In this document: positions 44,301 to 54,900 of the stretch, in pieces
Position numbering within the stretch: position 1 is the stretch's first letter
Layout of the letters: the number at the start of each line of letters is the position of its first letter
NCBI GenBank assembly: GCA_033439685.1
Contig: JAUEDM010000010.1
Coordinates: 124,001-188,000, forward strand
Source of the DNA: Apodospora peruviana
Lineage: Eukaryota; Ascomycota; Sordariomycetes; Sordariales; Lasiosphaeriaceae
DNA length: 64,000 nucleotides
Direction of reading: 5' to 3'
The notes under the pieces: model-generated
What the model was told of the DNA's origin: nothing
The model's input: the letters and a program-made list of their open reading frames with translations, nothing else
Databases searched by the model: none
Program-made: the position numbers and the translations under genes

Positions 44301-46225
44301 TCGTCGTACTGCACACCGAGGTGTTCCCGGTATTGCGGGTAATCATCCGGCTGGTGAAGCTGCAGCCGCGGGGAGCGCAAGGGCTCGTCCACGAACTGTT
44401 GGCTGAGCATGGGCTGCAGAACTTCTGTCTGCGGTGTGCCCATGTCTACATCCTCAAACGCATCCGCAAACTGCTCCTCGATATGCTGATGCGCGCTGGC
44501 CCAAATTGTATCGTCGTCTTCAGGATCTTCCCCGGCGGCCGCAGCACGATCTGCTTCTTCGAACGCTTCCTTCGTCAACGCCGACGGCTGATCTAACTCG
44601 GCAATCTGCGCCAGGGAATGCACACTCGCAACAGTTCGCACCGAGCTCTTCCCCGGACCATGACGAGTCATGAACAAAGCATCCTCTGAATATGCGGCAT
44701 CATCCATATTCCCAGCAATCGGCGAATATGAGCTTGCTTTGCTCGCCGACCGCAGACGCGCCGAAGCGCCGGATATGGAAGTATGCGGGCTCATGATGTA
44801 GCCTCCGGGCGAGTAACCGCCTAGTCGCGCAGCGCTGTTTGTCCCGAGGATCGAGTTTTGCCTGCTGGCGACGGCCGACCGTGGCTGGCCCTGCACGGAG
44901 ACACTGTCGGACCCGGAAAGGTAGCGAGAAAGGATGGACGATCGGCGGCTATCGGTACGCTTCAGTTCGTCGTGCTCCTCGCGAATGGCGTCCTCGATGG
45001 AGCTGGTGTGGGACACCAGACGCTCGGCCGTGGCTTCAAGGGCAGCGATGTTGCCCAGGTAGGCTCCGGATCGAGATCGCTTGCCGATGTCAGGGGTCGG
45101 ATGGTTGATGGTTACACTGCCGTTGGAGGCTGTTCGGAATATGAGCGGCAGCGGGTGTGTCGGGCTCGGCGATGCAGTTCGGGGAGTCAAACCCTTAGGT
45201 GTGGGCCGGGTTACTGTGGTGTCGGCGGAGACGGAAGACAGGGCAAGGTCAACAACCGAGGAAGGCGGAGGTGGTATGGACAAAGCCGGAAGTGTGTTTG
45301 GCTTTGATGATGATGTGGAAAGGTAGGGGTTCCGAGTGGTGGTGGAGGCTTGCGGCACAGGCCTGCATTGGCCGTTTTCAAGACCGGGTTCGGGTCCAGG
45401 TTGGGAATCGGAAATTTCCTGTTTGCTGTCTTTGCCTGCAGCTGATGTGGATACAGCGCCAGATGCAGGATTTTTGTCTCGACGAACAGCGTACTTGGCG
45501 GTGACAACAAGGTCTCGAGCAGTCGAGTTCGTGTTCAGCACCCGTGAAAAGGATTGTGGCGCTTGACGTGTAGTGGGCGACGGGGACAGCGATGGTGAAG
45601 GAGACAATGTAGCCGGTGGCGATATCAAACCGTAATTGTGATTATTACGAAGACCCGGGCCCGTATTTTTGGTAGCTGAGATGAGGTCGTATCCAGCTGG
45701 AGTTGTAGCGGTCCGTAGCGCCTCGAATGATTGGATCATGGAGCTGACAATCGTTGGGCCGCGCCTTGCCGGGGGTGCAGACGGTGCCTGTATCTGAGCT
45801 AACCCCCGAGCGCCGCCAGCACCCGCACCCGCAGCAGTGCCAGCAGTACCTGAGCTGTTGTCAACGATTTCGTCGTCAATGCCCCTCATCAACAACCCTT
45901 TTCTCGGACGCAAGAAACTGTTTTGTTCGGGATCGCCAGCCGCCTTTCCTCTCGCCCTGCCAATGCAGGCATCTCTGTCATTGTCGTCGTCGTCGTCCGC
46001 ATGCTCGGACTGATAGTAGTCGCTGCTGCCCATCGACAATGGCGTAAAGGTCTGGTCGGCCAGCGTCAGGTAGGCCGAGGATGAGGGCGAGGTCATGCTC
46101 GTGCTCGTGGTCGTTGACAGCGGTGATGCCGACTGTGCATGGAACGGTGATTGGGACATGTTCTCGTCTTGAGTGTCGTCATGATGGTCATCAGTCTGCC
46201 CAAGAGGGCCGTAACTCGCCGCCAT
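41387..46225 (-). CDS. Large, mostly disordered conserved fungal protein with repeated [E]-L-x-x-RRxRL motifs
   Basis: Single exon. The open frame starts with TTG at 46255, but the first ATG is at 46225 (MAASYGPLGQTDD), giving 1,612 residues. Most of it is Ser/Pro/Gln/Asp-rich low complexity. The best-conserved-looking block is central: an acidic stretch, then TTLLAELQLRKQQNKLRTRP, GLHTTLLELDTVAEMERK, LAWQDPN and DDDVPLGMLYV. A short motif recurs after it: EPLSARRARLQ, ETLAQRKARLTG and ETLGQRRRRLQAERE. The C-terminus is Met/Gly/Pro-rich and has a polyGln run from CTG/CAG repeats near 41750. No enzymatic domain or membrane segment is visible. I recognise the central block as of a type seen in unnamed ascomycete proteins but cannot assign a function. 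Confidence 0.85.
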   Translation of the reverse strand: MAASYGPLGQTDDHHDDTQDENMSQSPFHAQSASPLSTTTSTSMTSPSSSAYLTLADQTFTPLSMGSSDYYQSEHADDDDDNDRDACIGRARGKAAGDPEQNSFLRPRKGLLMRGIDDEIVDNSSGTAGTAAGAGAGGARGLAQIQAPSAPPARRGPTIVSSMIQSFEALRTATTPAGYDLISATKNTGPGLRNNHNYGLISPPATLSPSPSLSPSPTTRQAPQSFSRVLNTNSTARDLVVTAKYAVRRDKNPASGAVSTSAAGKDSKQEISDSQPGPEPGLENGQCRPVPQASTTTRNPYLSTSSSKPNTLPALSIPPPPSSVVDLALSSVSADTTVTRPTPKGLTPRTASPSPTHPLPLIFRTASNGSVTINHPTPDIGKRSRSGAYLGNIAALEATAERLVSHTSSIEDAIREEHDELKRTDSRRSSILSRYLSGSDSVSVQGQPRSAVASRQNSILGTNSAARLGGYSPGGYIMSPHTSISGASARLRSASKASSYSPIAGNMDDAAYSEDALFMTRHGPGKSSVRTVASVHSLAQIAELDQPSALTKEAFEEADRAAAAGEDPEDDDTIWASAHQHIEEQFADAFEDVDMGTPQTEVLQPMLSQQFVDEPLRSPRLQLHQPDDYPQYREHLGVQYDDRPTTSGTGATYDQAQRAFGDFDGVHCDPYVDDFPPPQQRQEQAPEFPPEPRRASRLAPPRPKSYFDPSTGQQMLYYPAPVPAMLNLPPKLSKKPKGEAAARNVRRSQVLSAMPQAMPPPPPREPRVWLPDPVEGLHGSRDNLPFMTGLLEEDVGSPAPLSTTDSAPRPPLLPDVGGIDDPSGHARQASETSTIHAPQPPSQPQQPEQQKQQREIRRPQRLTEAEKRKTRATMFDELPPQLRASAFFDLPSTTPKIEVKDGSAMATLDSILDASASAPVSAFTDHAFAGKLGKEVYGVEKKKKKAKKDAAAAAADEEKDNGGKRRTVLVRKSSSDLLVPPKGPKKRASQLSLLGRLRGGHDDDLDIDEGRTTIGLVGGEVGNRRVSDNGSPDTDDQGPISPNQLAPDSDEESEESEPADEESENDEDDEDQEEEDLYQGPPTTLLAELQLRKQQNKLRTRPKLNANGLHTTLLELDTVAEMERKMRKGKQINLAWQDPNTNPDHVDDLDDDDVPLGMLYVAKAAGNRPSTMDISAIMNEVNRPLGLMERRELEDNEPLSARRARLQGRDGGLAPMSLTMMQKRMTQLSLAPAANGLGLGLGGSRSMSRLTLPLQQQNQSVMMVGASALGSVRGAGEEDEFEGETLAQRKARLTGQEDPLPRARPVSRTFSAELLSQFGPEEEEAKGDDNDKGKGKTEDNVPEEEETLGQRRRRLQAEREAREREMNAGGGLAPPMMIPGNRNTMLSTGTGSVMNFDGLGQQQQRLSHRLSMSDMLAAHPIDTPQGVVDPRTQERMRREAEAERVAREKDAKMAALRAQMPATMERTSTGARNGGYMGGVFNDGSGGIQQQQQHNRMSMAPTIVPVGGGHNNGTGGIMMPAAVGGMPYGAGVYGNGAAGMQPMSTMNMNMGMGMGYNYNGGVQVGGPVSQYGMPMPIAMPMQMQMPAGGGVPGAQQGQPVDMVERWRQSVMP

Positions 46226-46255
46226 GGCCGACCACTTGCTGTGGCCAGGATTCAA

Positions 46256-49200
46256 GGCGATGAGATTCAGTTGTTAGGGGGTTGGATATGGTTTTGGATT
46301 TGGTTCAGTTGTCACATCAACATTGCATCGAGAAGGAGCAGAGCTTCCAGTCCTCTGCTGTCGTGTGGGCATTGGCCTTTTTCGCTAACTCTGGTTGCCG
46401 CAGTGTCGTCGACTTGTCGTCAGTCGCCGCACGTGTAGTCCGTCAGTCAGTGGTTGAGGCGGTGGTTGATAGTGCCATGTATGTTTCGGCCTTTGGCTGG
46501 ACTCGTTCTAGCGGCACGCAGTTCCAGCAATGTCGGTGAAGATCTCGGACAGCCAAGAAAGAAGAAAGGAGAGTTTTGATATGATGGATAAATCGAGTGC
46601 CCAAGTGAGTGAAGAAGTCGTGCTTCCGGTTATCAGAACGGCGTGGCTTACTAGACACGAACACAGTCGGGCGAAGCTTGTGATGTGGAACGAACACAAC
46701 GAGATCAAAGATGCCCGGACGGGAGGTGGCAGCCTGGTGTAAGTAAACTTGAACAATGCAGCAGCGACAAAGAGTTTTCTTTAGATGGGGGCAGGAGCAA
46801 CAGAGCACAGAGCACAGAGCACAAGACGCCATGCACATGGATAATCATAATATTCTTATTTCTCGGGATCATCGAATCTCCATCTCGGGCGAACCAAAAT
46901 CAGAAACCGTCGAATGGAATCGTCTGAAGAGGACCAGGAACCAGGCACAAAGCAGGGAACCACGGCAGGAACCTAAAGGTACAACCAGACAACTCACAAC
47001 CCGGCTGATTGAACTCTATCGCTGATATCCCAGTTGCCGCTTCCGACAGGCTGAGCCCAAAATCGCACAAAAGGGTGGTACATCTCTTTGGACAGGGATC
47101 CACACCCACCTTTTCTGTGGCTGATGTTAGCTTATCGTGCACGCGACCGGCTGGACCAGGACACACAGAGACACGGCACTCGGACAGGACACCACCCGAT
47201 GGGAACTCTGTCGCGAACCTCAAAAAACTTGGGACGACATCAACATCAATGCAAAGCAGTATTGTTGCAAGCGCATAGACATTTTGGTTGCACGTTGGAC
47301 AAAATGTGAGACAAACGAAGTCTTCTTTTATTTTCTCAAGACCCCACACCACACCGTCATGTCTGACATCTTACCCTCCATTCCGCTGATTCCAGTTGCT
47401 CGGCGTCGACCCTGGACCCTGGAAAGACGTTTTGTTCCAAGAATTGCCGACTCCAACTGAGTGGGCCAGCGGGAAGCCAATTGCTGAGGCGCGTTTACGT
47501 CCTAATCCTTTGATCTGGCAGTCTAGCTACGTTTAGAATACTCGAACGACAAGCGCAGTCAAGAGTTCAGCTTGGAGGAACTGCAGCACCTTATCGCAGC
47601 TTGGTCAGTTTTCTTGGGTCCAGATTGATATTGAAGTCCTACAGGTTGGAATCATTGCATGCTGCCTGCCCCCAGTGTAACTGCGCTATCAGTATGCAGT
47701 CATCGCCTTCCTCAGCTGCCATCCACACCTTGCCATGGGGCATATCAAAAGAGACACAGCCAGTTCATACAATAGGTCGCTGTCATCGTACAAGATCAGC
47801 ACCATCACGGCGTAATCCAGTCTGGCAGTCGTCGAGTCACCCGATAAACTCGGCAGGTCGGCTCTCACGAACCAGAAGAGCGCTATTTATCCGGCCCGCA
47901 GTTTGTCTGTGCGGCCCTGCCACGACTTGTGCTCGAAGCCTCAATCGTCATTTCGACACGCGACAGCCCAAGCAAATCAACCCCTGTCCGGGCACCACAG
48001 TGACCGGGCCGCTACCATGCCCCAAGCTCCTGTCAAACACTTTTGTCGTTATGCTTACCAGGAAGATCTCAAGTGTCAAAAGAAACCCTTCCCCGGATCA
48101 CCTCTGGTCAATCCTCTCCATAAACCCGGACGTGCGAAAGGGGCAAAACCACCATAGGATCTGGGGCGTTTGCGGTTTCCAAACTGAAGATCCTCGTCCA
48201 TCTTAGCTGCCATGACCCCCACCGGTCGCCCTGTCAGTCAGTCAGTCTCAGCCAGGGCCGAAGCTTATCAAAGCCACCGAGACTCGCCAATTTCAGAGGT
48301 GCTGCACTGCGTAATATGCGCCACGCCCTCTGAAAAGATCACAACGCCATCACAGGACCCTTGTCCTGACGCGAGATAAGCGATCCCGGGCAAGGCGCCG
48401 CCTCGACACGCCCACAGCGCTGGCGTCGTCCAGATCTCCCCTCCAAATCAACAGGGGTGAGAAGGAAAACGTCCAATTTCAGATATTCCCCCATTCAACC
48501 CGCTTTCCGAGGTTCGCTACGACAGTATCACGAACTGATTAGATTAACTTGCCATCGAGAGGCCATGGCAGCGCCTAGGTACCTGACCAAGAAAGACATG
48601 CGGGGCTTTTGGTGGTGAACCAGAAAACGGATTGAAGAGGGCCTGTTGCAATCTAAATTCTGCAACCATATGTACAAAAAAGCCCCGTTCACATCCATCC
48701 GATCACGGAAAGGAGGTCTTTTGTCTCATCCTCTCTTTCATCTAGTCGCGAACCATTCAGTTCCGTCCGAAATTACCTGTCGACAGGGCCAAAGGTACCT
48801 TACCTTAGGTAGGTGCACACACCGTAAAGTCGATCAGGTAGCGGGACGAAGACGGGACGAGGCCCAGCCGCAGCAAAAGCATTACATCACCACTGAAGGG
48901 ACCCTGAGAGTAGGATCGTTTGTTTCTGTTTAGACAGCATATGGTACGTGCTGCTGATGACACCAACTTGACCATGTTCACGGCAGCGGTAGTGGACGCT
49001 CAAAAAGGACCAACTTCAAGTATGAGTCAAGAAAGAAACCCATGCATCTTATGAGGCCATCCCGACGGCAATAAGACAAGCAGCCTGCGATAGATGAACA
49101 AGTCATCTGCGTATATTGTTGTGACTTTGACCTGAACTGCGGCTGTGGGTACCGCCACACGGGTGTATTGCACAGCGTTTGTCACATCCAGGACTCAAAG

Positions 49201-51744
49201 ACACTGCAGTTCTTCGCCATGGATGACTTCCAGCGAATACTTGAATGAGGCTTGATGATCTTTGTCAGTAAGCCATGCTATTCGTGTGGTACTAGAAAAG
49301 TCAAAGAGATGCCCCTGAACTGGCAATCACTACGCACACCTGCACAAGAGGCGGGCAGATAATCGCACAATCTCTCGCTCTCTATTAACTGAGGACACCC
49401 AAAAGCGTTAGGTACTTGATGTCTCTCGAGGGACGAGGGAGTCCATCTGTCTCTACCTAGCTTGTCTCTTGCAGTGGCTGCAGCCAGCTACTGTGCGTAC
49501 CTACCCAGCTTGGTGTTACATACCGCACTTTGCCAAGGTCTTCGATTAATTTTCTCCCCCCTTATTGTCAGGGCTTACGGGGCGCCCCTTGAATGCCCGC
49601 ACTGGAAACTCAAAAGCTCAGCCCTGGTATTTCTGCGTGGATGATCACGGATCAGTAAGACGGTATGAAATAAAAAATATTCTGCTTCAGTATCTGAACC
49701 TTCTCAAGTTAACGCTCGAAATTTAAAGCCACCAAGTTTGTTGTCTGCTTACCAACGGGTTGGCCTGACAGCGGGAGGCACAGACACTTCCTTGCGTCTC
49801 CAATATCTCGGAAAACAGCACCACACAACTGAATAGCTTCCATCCATCTCCGTTCACATTTTCTAGAATCTCATATGGGCAGCAACGATCTCGGGAGCAG
49901 ACAGGTAAGCGAAACACGTGGCAATCTATCTGTCTCCTTATATATACTTTTCCTTCCCGTACTCCCTCTCCGCATGGTGCATGCATTCCCGTGTTTTACG
50001 GATGGATACCTCTGAATCACTCCTAGCGACCGTCCGTTGTGCGACGACAGCTATTCACTGAGGTGGTACGCTTCCCAATATATTCATAAAGTGATCTTGG
50101 ATACGTGGCTGGGTTAGCTGAGGCAGCTATCCGTCACTCGCTGAGGAAACTGCTGGCGTGAATTGATGAGAGGGTCGGATCTTGTCGAGAGGTTTGAGGA
50201 GGTAAGATACCTAGGTACATGATGGAAGGCGGTAGGGATATAAACAACCAAGGTAGATTTGAGATTGACGGACGGATGCTAATGTCCAGGTAGGTTTGAG
50301 ATAGGATGATTCCCTGGGATTCGTATTTTCACCACGACGTTATTCCCAGTCGATTCGGTCTGTCTACTTGATACAGCCGTCTAGACAGATGATAACACTG
50401 TTGAACTAACCGAGGCAGACAAACACCAGTACCTACAGGTACCTACCTTAGGTACCAAAGTTGGTCACAAATCTGGTGGGTTAGCTACGGAGCGGATAGC
50501 TACATTTACATTACAGTACACTCCCGTTCCGTCGTGTCGACCCAAGACATGCTGGTTATCTATCTACAGCGTGCGACCACGACATGTAGATCACCAATTA
50601 CCGAGGGGCAAGACACGTTTTCGGCATGACTTTAGTGGAAGAGGAAAAAAAGGTGGCGGCGTGGTAAAAATATGTGTGGAACAAGCAACAGAATTAACAG
50701 TTGCTGAGGTCACAGCCTCTCACTCAGCCAAGCCAATATCGCCATGGATATCAGCAAAACTAACGAGGGGATTGTGTGTTCTCGGCTAAGGGGAAAGAAG
50801 ATCATCTGCGAGCCTTATCTACATTCGAGAAACTGCCCCGGGGGCATATAAAGGGTTGGTAGATTACGATCCAACCGGCAAGCCGATCCAATTAGATACC
50901 TACCTAATCAGAGGCCCAAGGGAAACGTACTCGGGGTTAGGTAGGTACCTAGATAGCTACTTATTTGCAGCGTTTTATGAGTTATGAGAACCAAAAAGAA
51001 AACAAAAAGGAGACGTAATAATAGCTGCTTGGAGTCCTACATCTCTAAAACCTCCGCCACTGGACACAAACAATGGCCATTTCTGCTACAAGTTCAGCCC
51101 CGTCGTCACCATACTCCAAAATACCATGAAGCAAAAGGATTTTCTGTTTGTTTTCACACCAGGTGCGGATGGTTCGGTAGAGGACTCCTTTCATTCCCAT
51201 CTTCCTTCCGCTTCCTGTCACCTGCCCATCTGTGTGTCATCTGCCTAAGGTACCTGCCGGCTACGACCGCGCAACGAGAGCTGACTTCTCGATGGCGTCC
51301 CCAGCTATGTAAAGTTGGAAAACTTCAGCACATTTCAGCCTTGACAATGGTCCCGCTGGTACCGGACGAAGAGCGGCCAGTACCTGATCCCTCCTTTCTT
51401 CAGGTACATGCAAGTATTGGGGGTTCGGATACTGTTCCAGTTCCAAAGAAGTCTGGGATAGGGGTCCAAAATCTTAAGATCACTCAAGTACATGTACCTA
51501 CCTGGTATTTATGGAAGTCGGTTCAGGATAATGACTCATCCGAGGTGCAAGTCACGCAACAAATAAAGTTTACCAATGTCCGAATCCGCAGAAGTTAAGC
51601 ATCAATACCAGCAAAACATTCCAGCGAAGTAGCTGAAAACTTAACCTATTAGTCCCTATGGGGCTTTGAACGTAGTGCAGCGGTGGTCTCTGCCAATGCA
51701 GTGTGTCCCGCCCCGTCACCTTCGCGTTTTGTGAGGTCGTTACT
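46256..51744. other. Gene-poor region, first half: no convincing gene
   Basis: About 5.5 kb. The first part is the upstream flank of the 1,612-residue gene. The remainder has no frame with codon bias, motif or splice support; the longest frames (for example 47601-48206 and 50984-51598, +) look random. TACCTAGGTA-like palindromes are frequent (48574, 48785-48812, 50207, 50433-50456, 50940-50955, 51247). Confidence 0.45.
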
Positions 51745-51960
51745 TCGAGTCGATGTTGTCTCTTCTTTTTTTCTCTCTTTCTGCTTCCTTTTTTCTTTCC
51801 TTTTCCCTTCTCCATTTCCTTCTTCTTTTCTTCTTCTTTCCTTCTTCACTTTCTTCTTTCCTTCTTCACTTTCTTCTTCTCCTTCTCTTCTTCACTTTCT
51901 TCTCCACATTTTTTTTTCTTCGAACGAGGAGAAAAAAAAAAGGAAAAAGAAGAAATAGTT
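51745..51960 (+). repeat. Polypyrimidine tract (TTC/TTCTTC-rich) with an adjoining A-rich end
   Basis: About 160 bases almost wholly C and T, with repeated CCTTCTTCACTTTC phrases. It ends in T9CTTCGAACGAGGAGA10, which is roughly an inverted repeat, and continues purine-rich. The apparent open frames here are composition artefacts. Confidence 0.8.
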
Positions 51961-54900
51961 GTTGATACAACTACTACTTCGAGTACTTGAAGGGAACTTA
52001 TACGAGCAGCATGATTACTTAAATCGGTAACGGGTTATCAGAAGGTAAACTCAGTATTTTAGCTGTACCAAGTTAATCTGCTATGTTATCGACGACCGAC
52101 TGCCTTAGAGCAAAGAATTCTCTGCTCTGTGAATTCTGGTTCCCCTCAGAAGCATACTGATGACTTGACAAAAGCAATATTTTCTTTGTCTGTTTGGGAG
52201 GAGGACCATGTGGCTCCCTAGTTACGGAAAGATGAATAGACTTCAACGGAAAGTTCCGAGCAACGTGGCCTTGGTCACTCATTCTTTGTTTCGACTCCAT
52301 CGTTGCGACACCTGAGGGAGGACACAGTGAGTCAGAGATCGAGGTATCCGGGCATAATGGTTGTGTAATAGACATCATCATGTTGCTTGATATCTCTGTG
52401 TGCGGTGAAGCTCATGCCACACCAGATAAAACTCCCTTGTTTCTGCTGAGCACCTATGTTCCGCTAACTGTACCACACCCAGCGAACCGATAAAGTCTTA
52501 TATCCCAACTGGCGCGTGCCCGTCGGGTGTCTGTGAAAGATTTTGTTATATGACCACTTAGCCAACCGGTCAAGAAGAAAGAGTAATATCTTCGCTGCTG
52601 GCCCGCAAGAACAGGAAAACGTAACACGACAGAGAACCTCCGCCATCCAACTAGCTCACTTTTCCTGCCATATGAAGGACATATCGATGCTTTGATGCCA
52701 CGGTCCTTCCCAAATGTCTCGGATGTCATAGATAGAGACCTACCTACTAGTAATCGTCAACTGCTTACCTCTTAATGAAGGGGGATCAAATCATCTTCTG
52801 TGGACGAAATGTTATTTAGTCGATCAGTCGATACGCTTACCCTTCCCGAATGTATCTCTGTCGTAACGCGTCTCTCCCGTGCGAGGATACCGGAAGCAAC
52901 CTAGGTAGCTGCAGTGTTCCCACACACACACGCACCTCAGATAATCTAGGTACGGGTTGCTAGGTATGGCACCCTGTGTTTTGGTGTTCCCGGAGTTTCT
53001 GCAAGCTTGTTGTGGTCGGTCGGGTACAATGTCCGTCGTTCGAGATAAGTCTTGCACTCAGATACACGCGTGTACGTACACTTTTCGCACACCTGTGTTA
53101 TTTTCCCACGGGGTGAAACTCTGAGAGAAAGCTTCTTGGGTAGCTTGTCAGACTTCCATGGATATATAAGGTAGCGGCGTGGATGTGGTGGCGCTGCATG
53201 TGAGCCAAGATTGAAGGGCTATATTACTCTGTGGCTGTTCCTGAGTGTATTTTGCACTGTCAAGGTCATTGGAAGCTTTCCATTGTTACATTCAAAACAG
53301 ACCAGGAATGTTACCTGATGAATAGAATTTGACGATCATGCACTAGAACTAGCAAAAAGTGTTGGATAGAAACAGAAAAACGCACCACTTGGCAAACTGT
53401 TACTGAGCAACTCGAGCCGATGATCACGAACCCGCGGTCTATAGGTGGCAGACACTTGCTTGAGAGTAATTACAGAAGCAAGCTTGTTGGCGATACCGAG
53501 CACTTCAACACCGCTAGAGGCAGTCGTCGTCGGACTTGGAGGCGAAAAAGGGGGCCACAAAAGTAAGATATGACGGCGTTTGGTCCTTAAAAGACCGTCT
53601 CCACAAGGGTCCTTGGGACTCTGGTCGATCGACGGCCGCGTGGATGAGCGAAAAAGATCAACAAGGAAGCTGGCGAATAGAATTGGGAATTTTCACAAAA
53701 CCCCTCGAGATCTCTCGATCCCACAAGCGCGTAATCCGTAATAGTTGGACCCCTGAACTGCAAACTCGAACGAGGACGGGCCATTTGTTGCCACGGGCTC
53801 ACCGTTGATCGTTTCGCGCCTCACCCGGTACCCCACAAGATCTACGGAACCAATTGCGGTGAGCGGTTTATTCTAAATTAGGGTCCAGCTTGATAAGAAC
53901 GGCCAAGATCTGGGGTAACAAGGCTTGACTTGGACTGAGCCGTTGCGCAGAGCGTTGTTATTCGTGAAAATGTCAAGTGAGAGGCGGTGTTGATGGAGTC
54001 GCTTTTCAGAATGCCTACAGTTCCCGAACGTCGAATGGTGGAAATCCAAGCAAAACAAATACGTAATTGGTGACCATTCAGTCTCTTTCAAGCAACTGCT
54101 CGGATGACCAGTTTCCCAAAACACTTTCAATGCCGGTACCGGCTGTTGTATCCAATGGACGGGCGTTAACAGCATCTCCAAAACTGCATGGCAGGCTGCT
54201 AGCTGCGTGTTGACTGCTGCTTTGTTTGGATGAGAGTCGATGAAGCTGCGTCTTTAGCTCGTCAGGTCGGCTGCAGACCGACGACAGAAATGCAGAGAGA
54301 GACGGAGAGAGCTCACGGAAAACAGGCGGTCTGCACATTTTCGTTGGGATGGGATGTATGGCGCCGGAGATGAATGCATGGCGACGAGGAGGGGGAAGCT
54401 GAGGACCAATGAACGGACCTAGAAAAGAAATCCGGCCGCATCACGAGAGGGTCTGGTGCTGCGCGTGGCTTTGGACCACTACACCTTGACAGCTTGTCCT
54501 GTGTGCATTTGACACGGTGTGCCTGTGTTTTCGAGATGCAGCCGAGAGCGGAGAATGAGACATATTCCCATCACGAACAAAGGTTGCCGCCATCATTGTA
54601 AAGGGGAAAGATTCGGAGGCCGGAAATCGTTAGTAATCAAGCGAAAGTATATTCGCACATCATTGTGGGAAATATCGTCGATCGAAGACGGGCTTGATTC
54701 TCGCGAGATTTACAACATCATCCCCACGTTCCATCGCCCGAGACAAGTGATGGGAGCGAGTTGAGGTGAGTGAGAGAGGGGTGGGGGCCGCACGGGGCTT
54801 TGGGGTAGTGCGTCCGAGTGCCGGGCACCTCTTTCGATCCTCCAAACCCCCGCGCGGGGGTTACCTTTCCGGGTGCTTCACTTCCAGAATCCAGTGGATG

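Noticed and set aside
46226..46255. Upstream TTG start of the 1,612-residue protein
   Set aside because: Nuclear fungal genes rarely use TTG; an ATG lies ten codons downstream.
47601..48206. 201-codon open frame
   Set aside because: No motif, random-looking composition, no splice partners; one of several overlapping frames in the gene-poor region.
50984..51598. 204-codon frame before the polypyrimidine tract
   Set aside because: No family resemblance, contains several spacer palindromes (CAAGTACATGTACC, AAGGTACC) typical of the non-coding DNA here.
51570..51640. Possible 5S rRNA fragment (text resembling CCGCAGAAGTTAAGC)
   Set aside because: The following 5S helices and the GGTGGGTGACC-like segment are not at the right distance. 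The resemblance is limited to about 15 bases.
51683..51990. Phe/Ser-rich membrane-protein-like frames
   Set aside because: Artefact of the polypyrimidine tract, open in all three frames.
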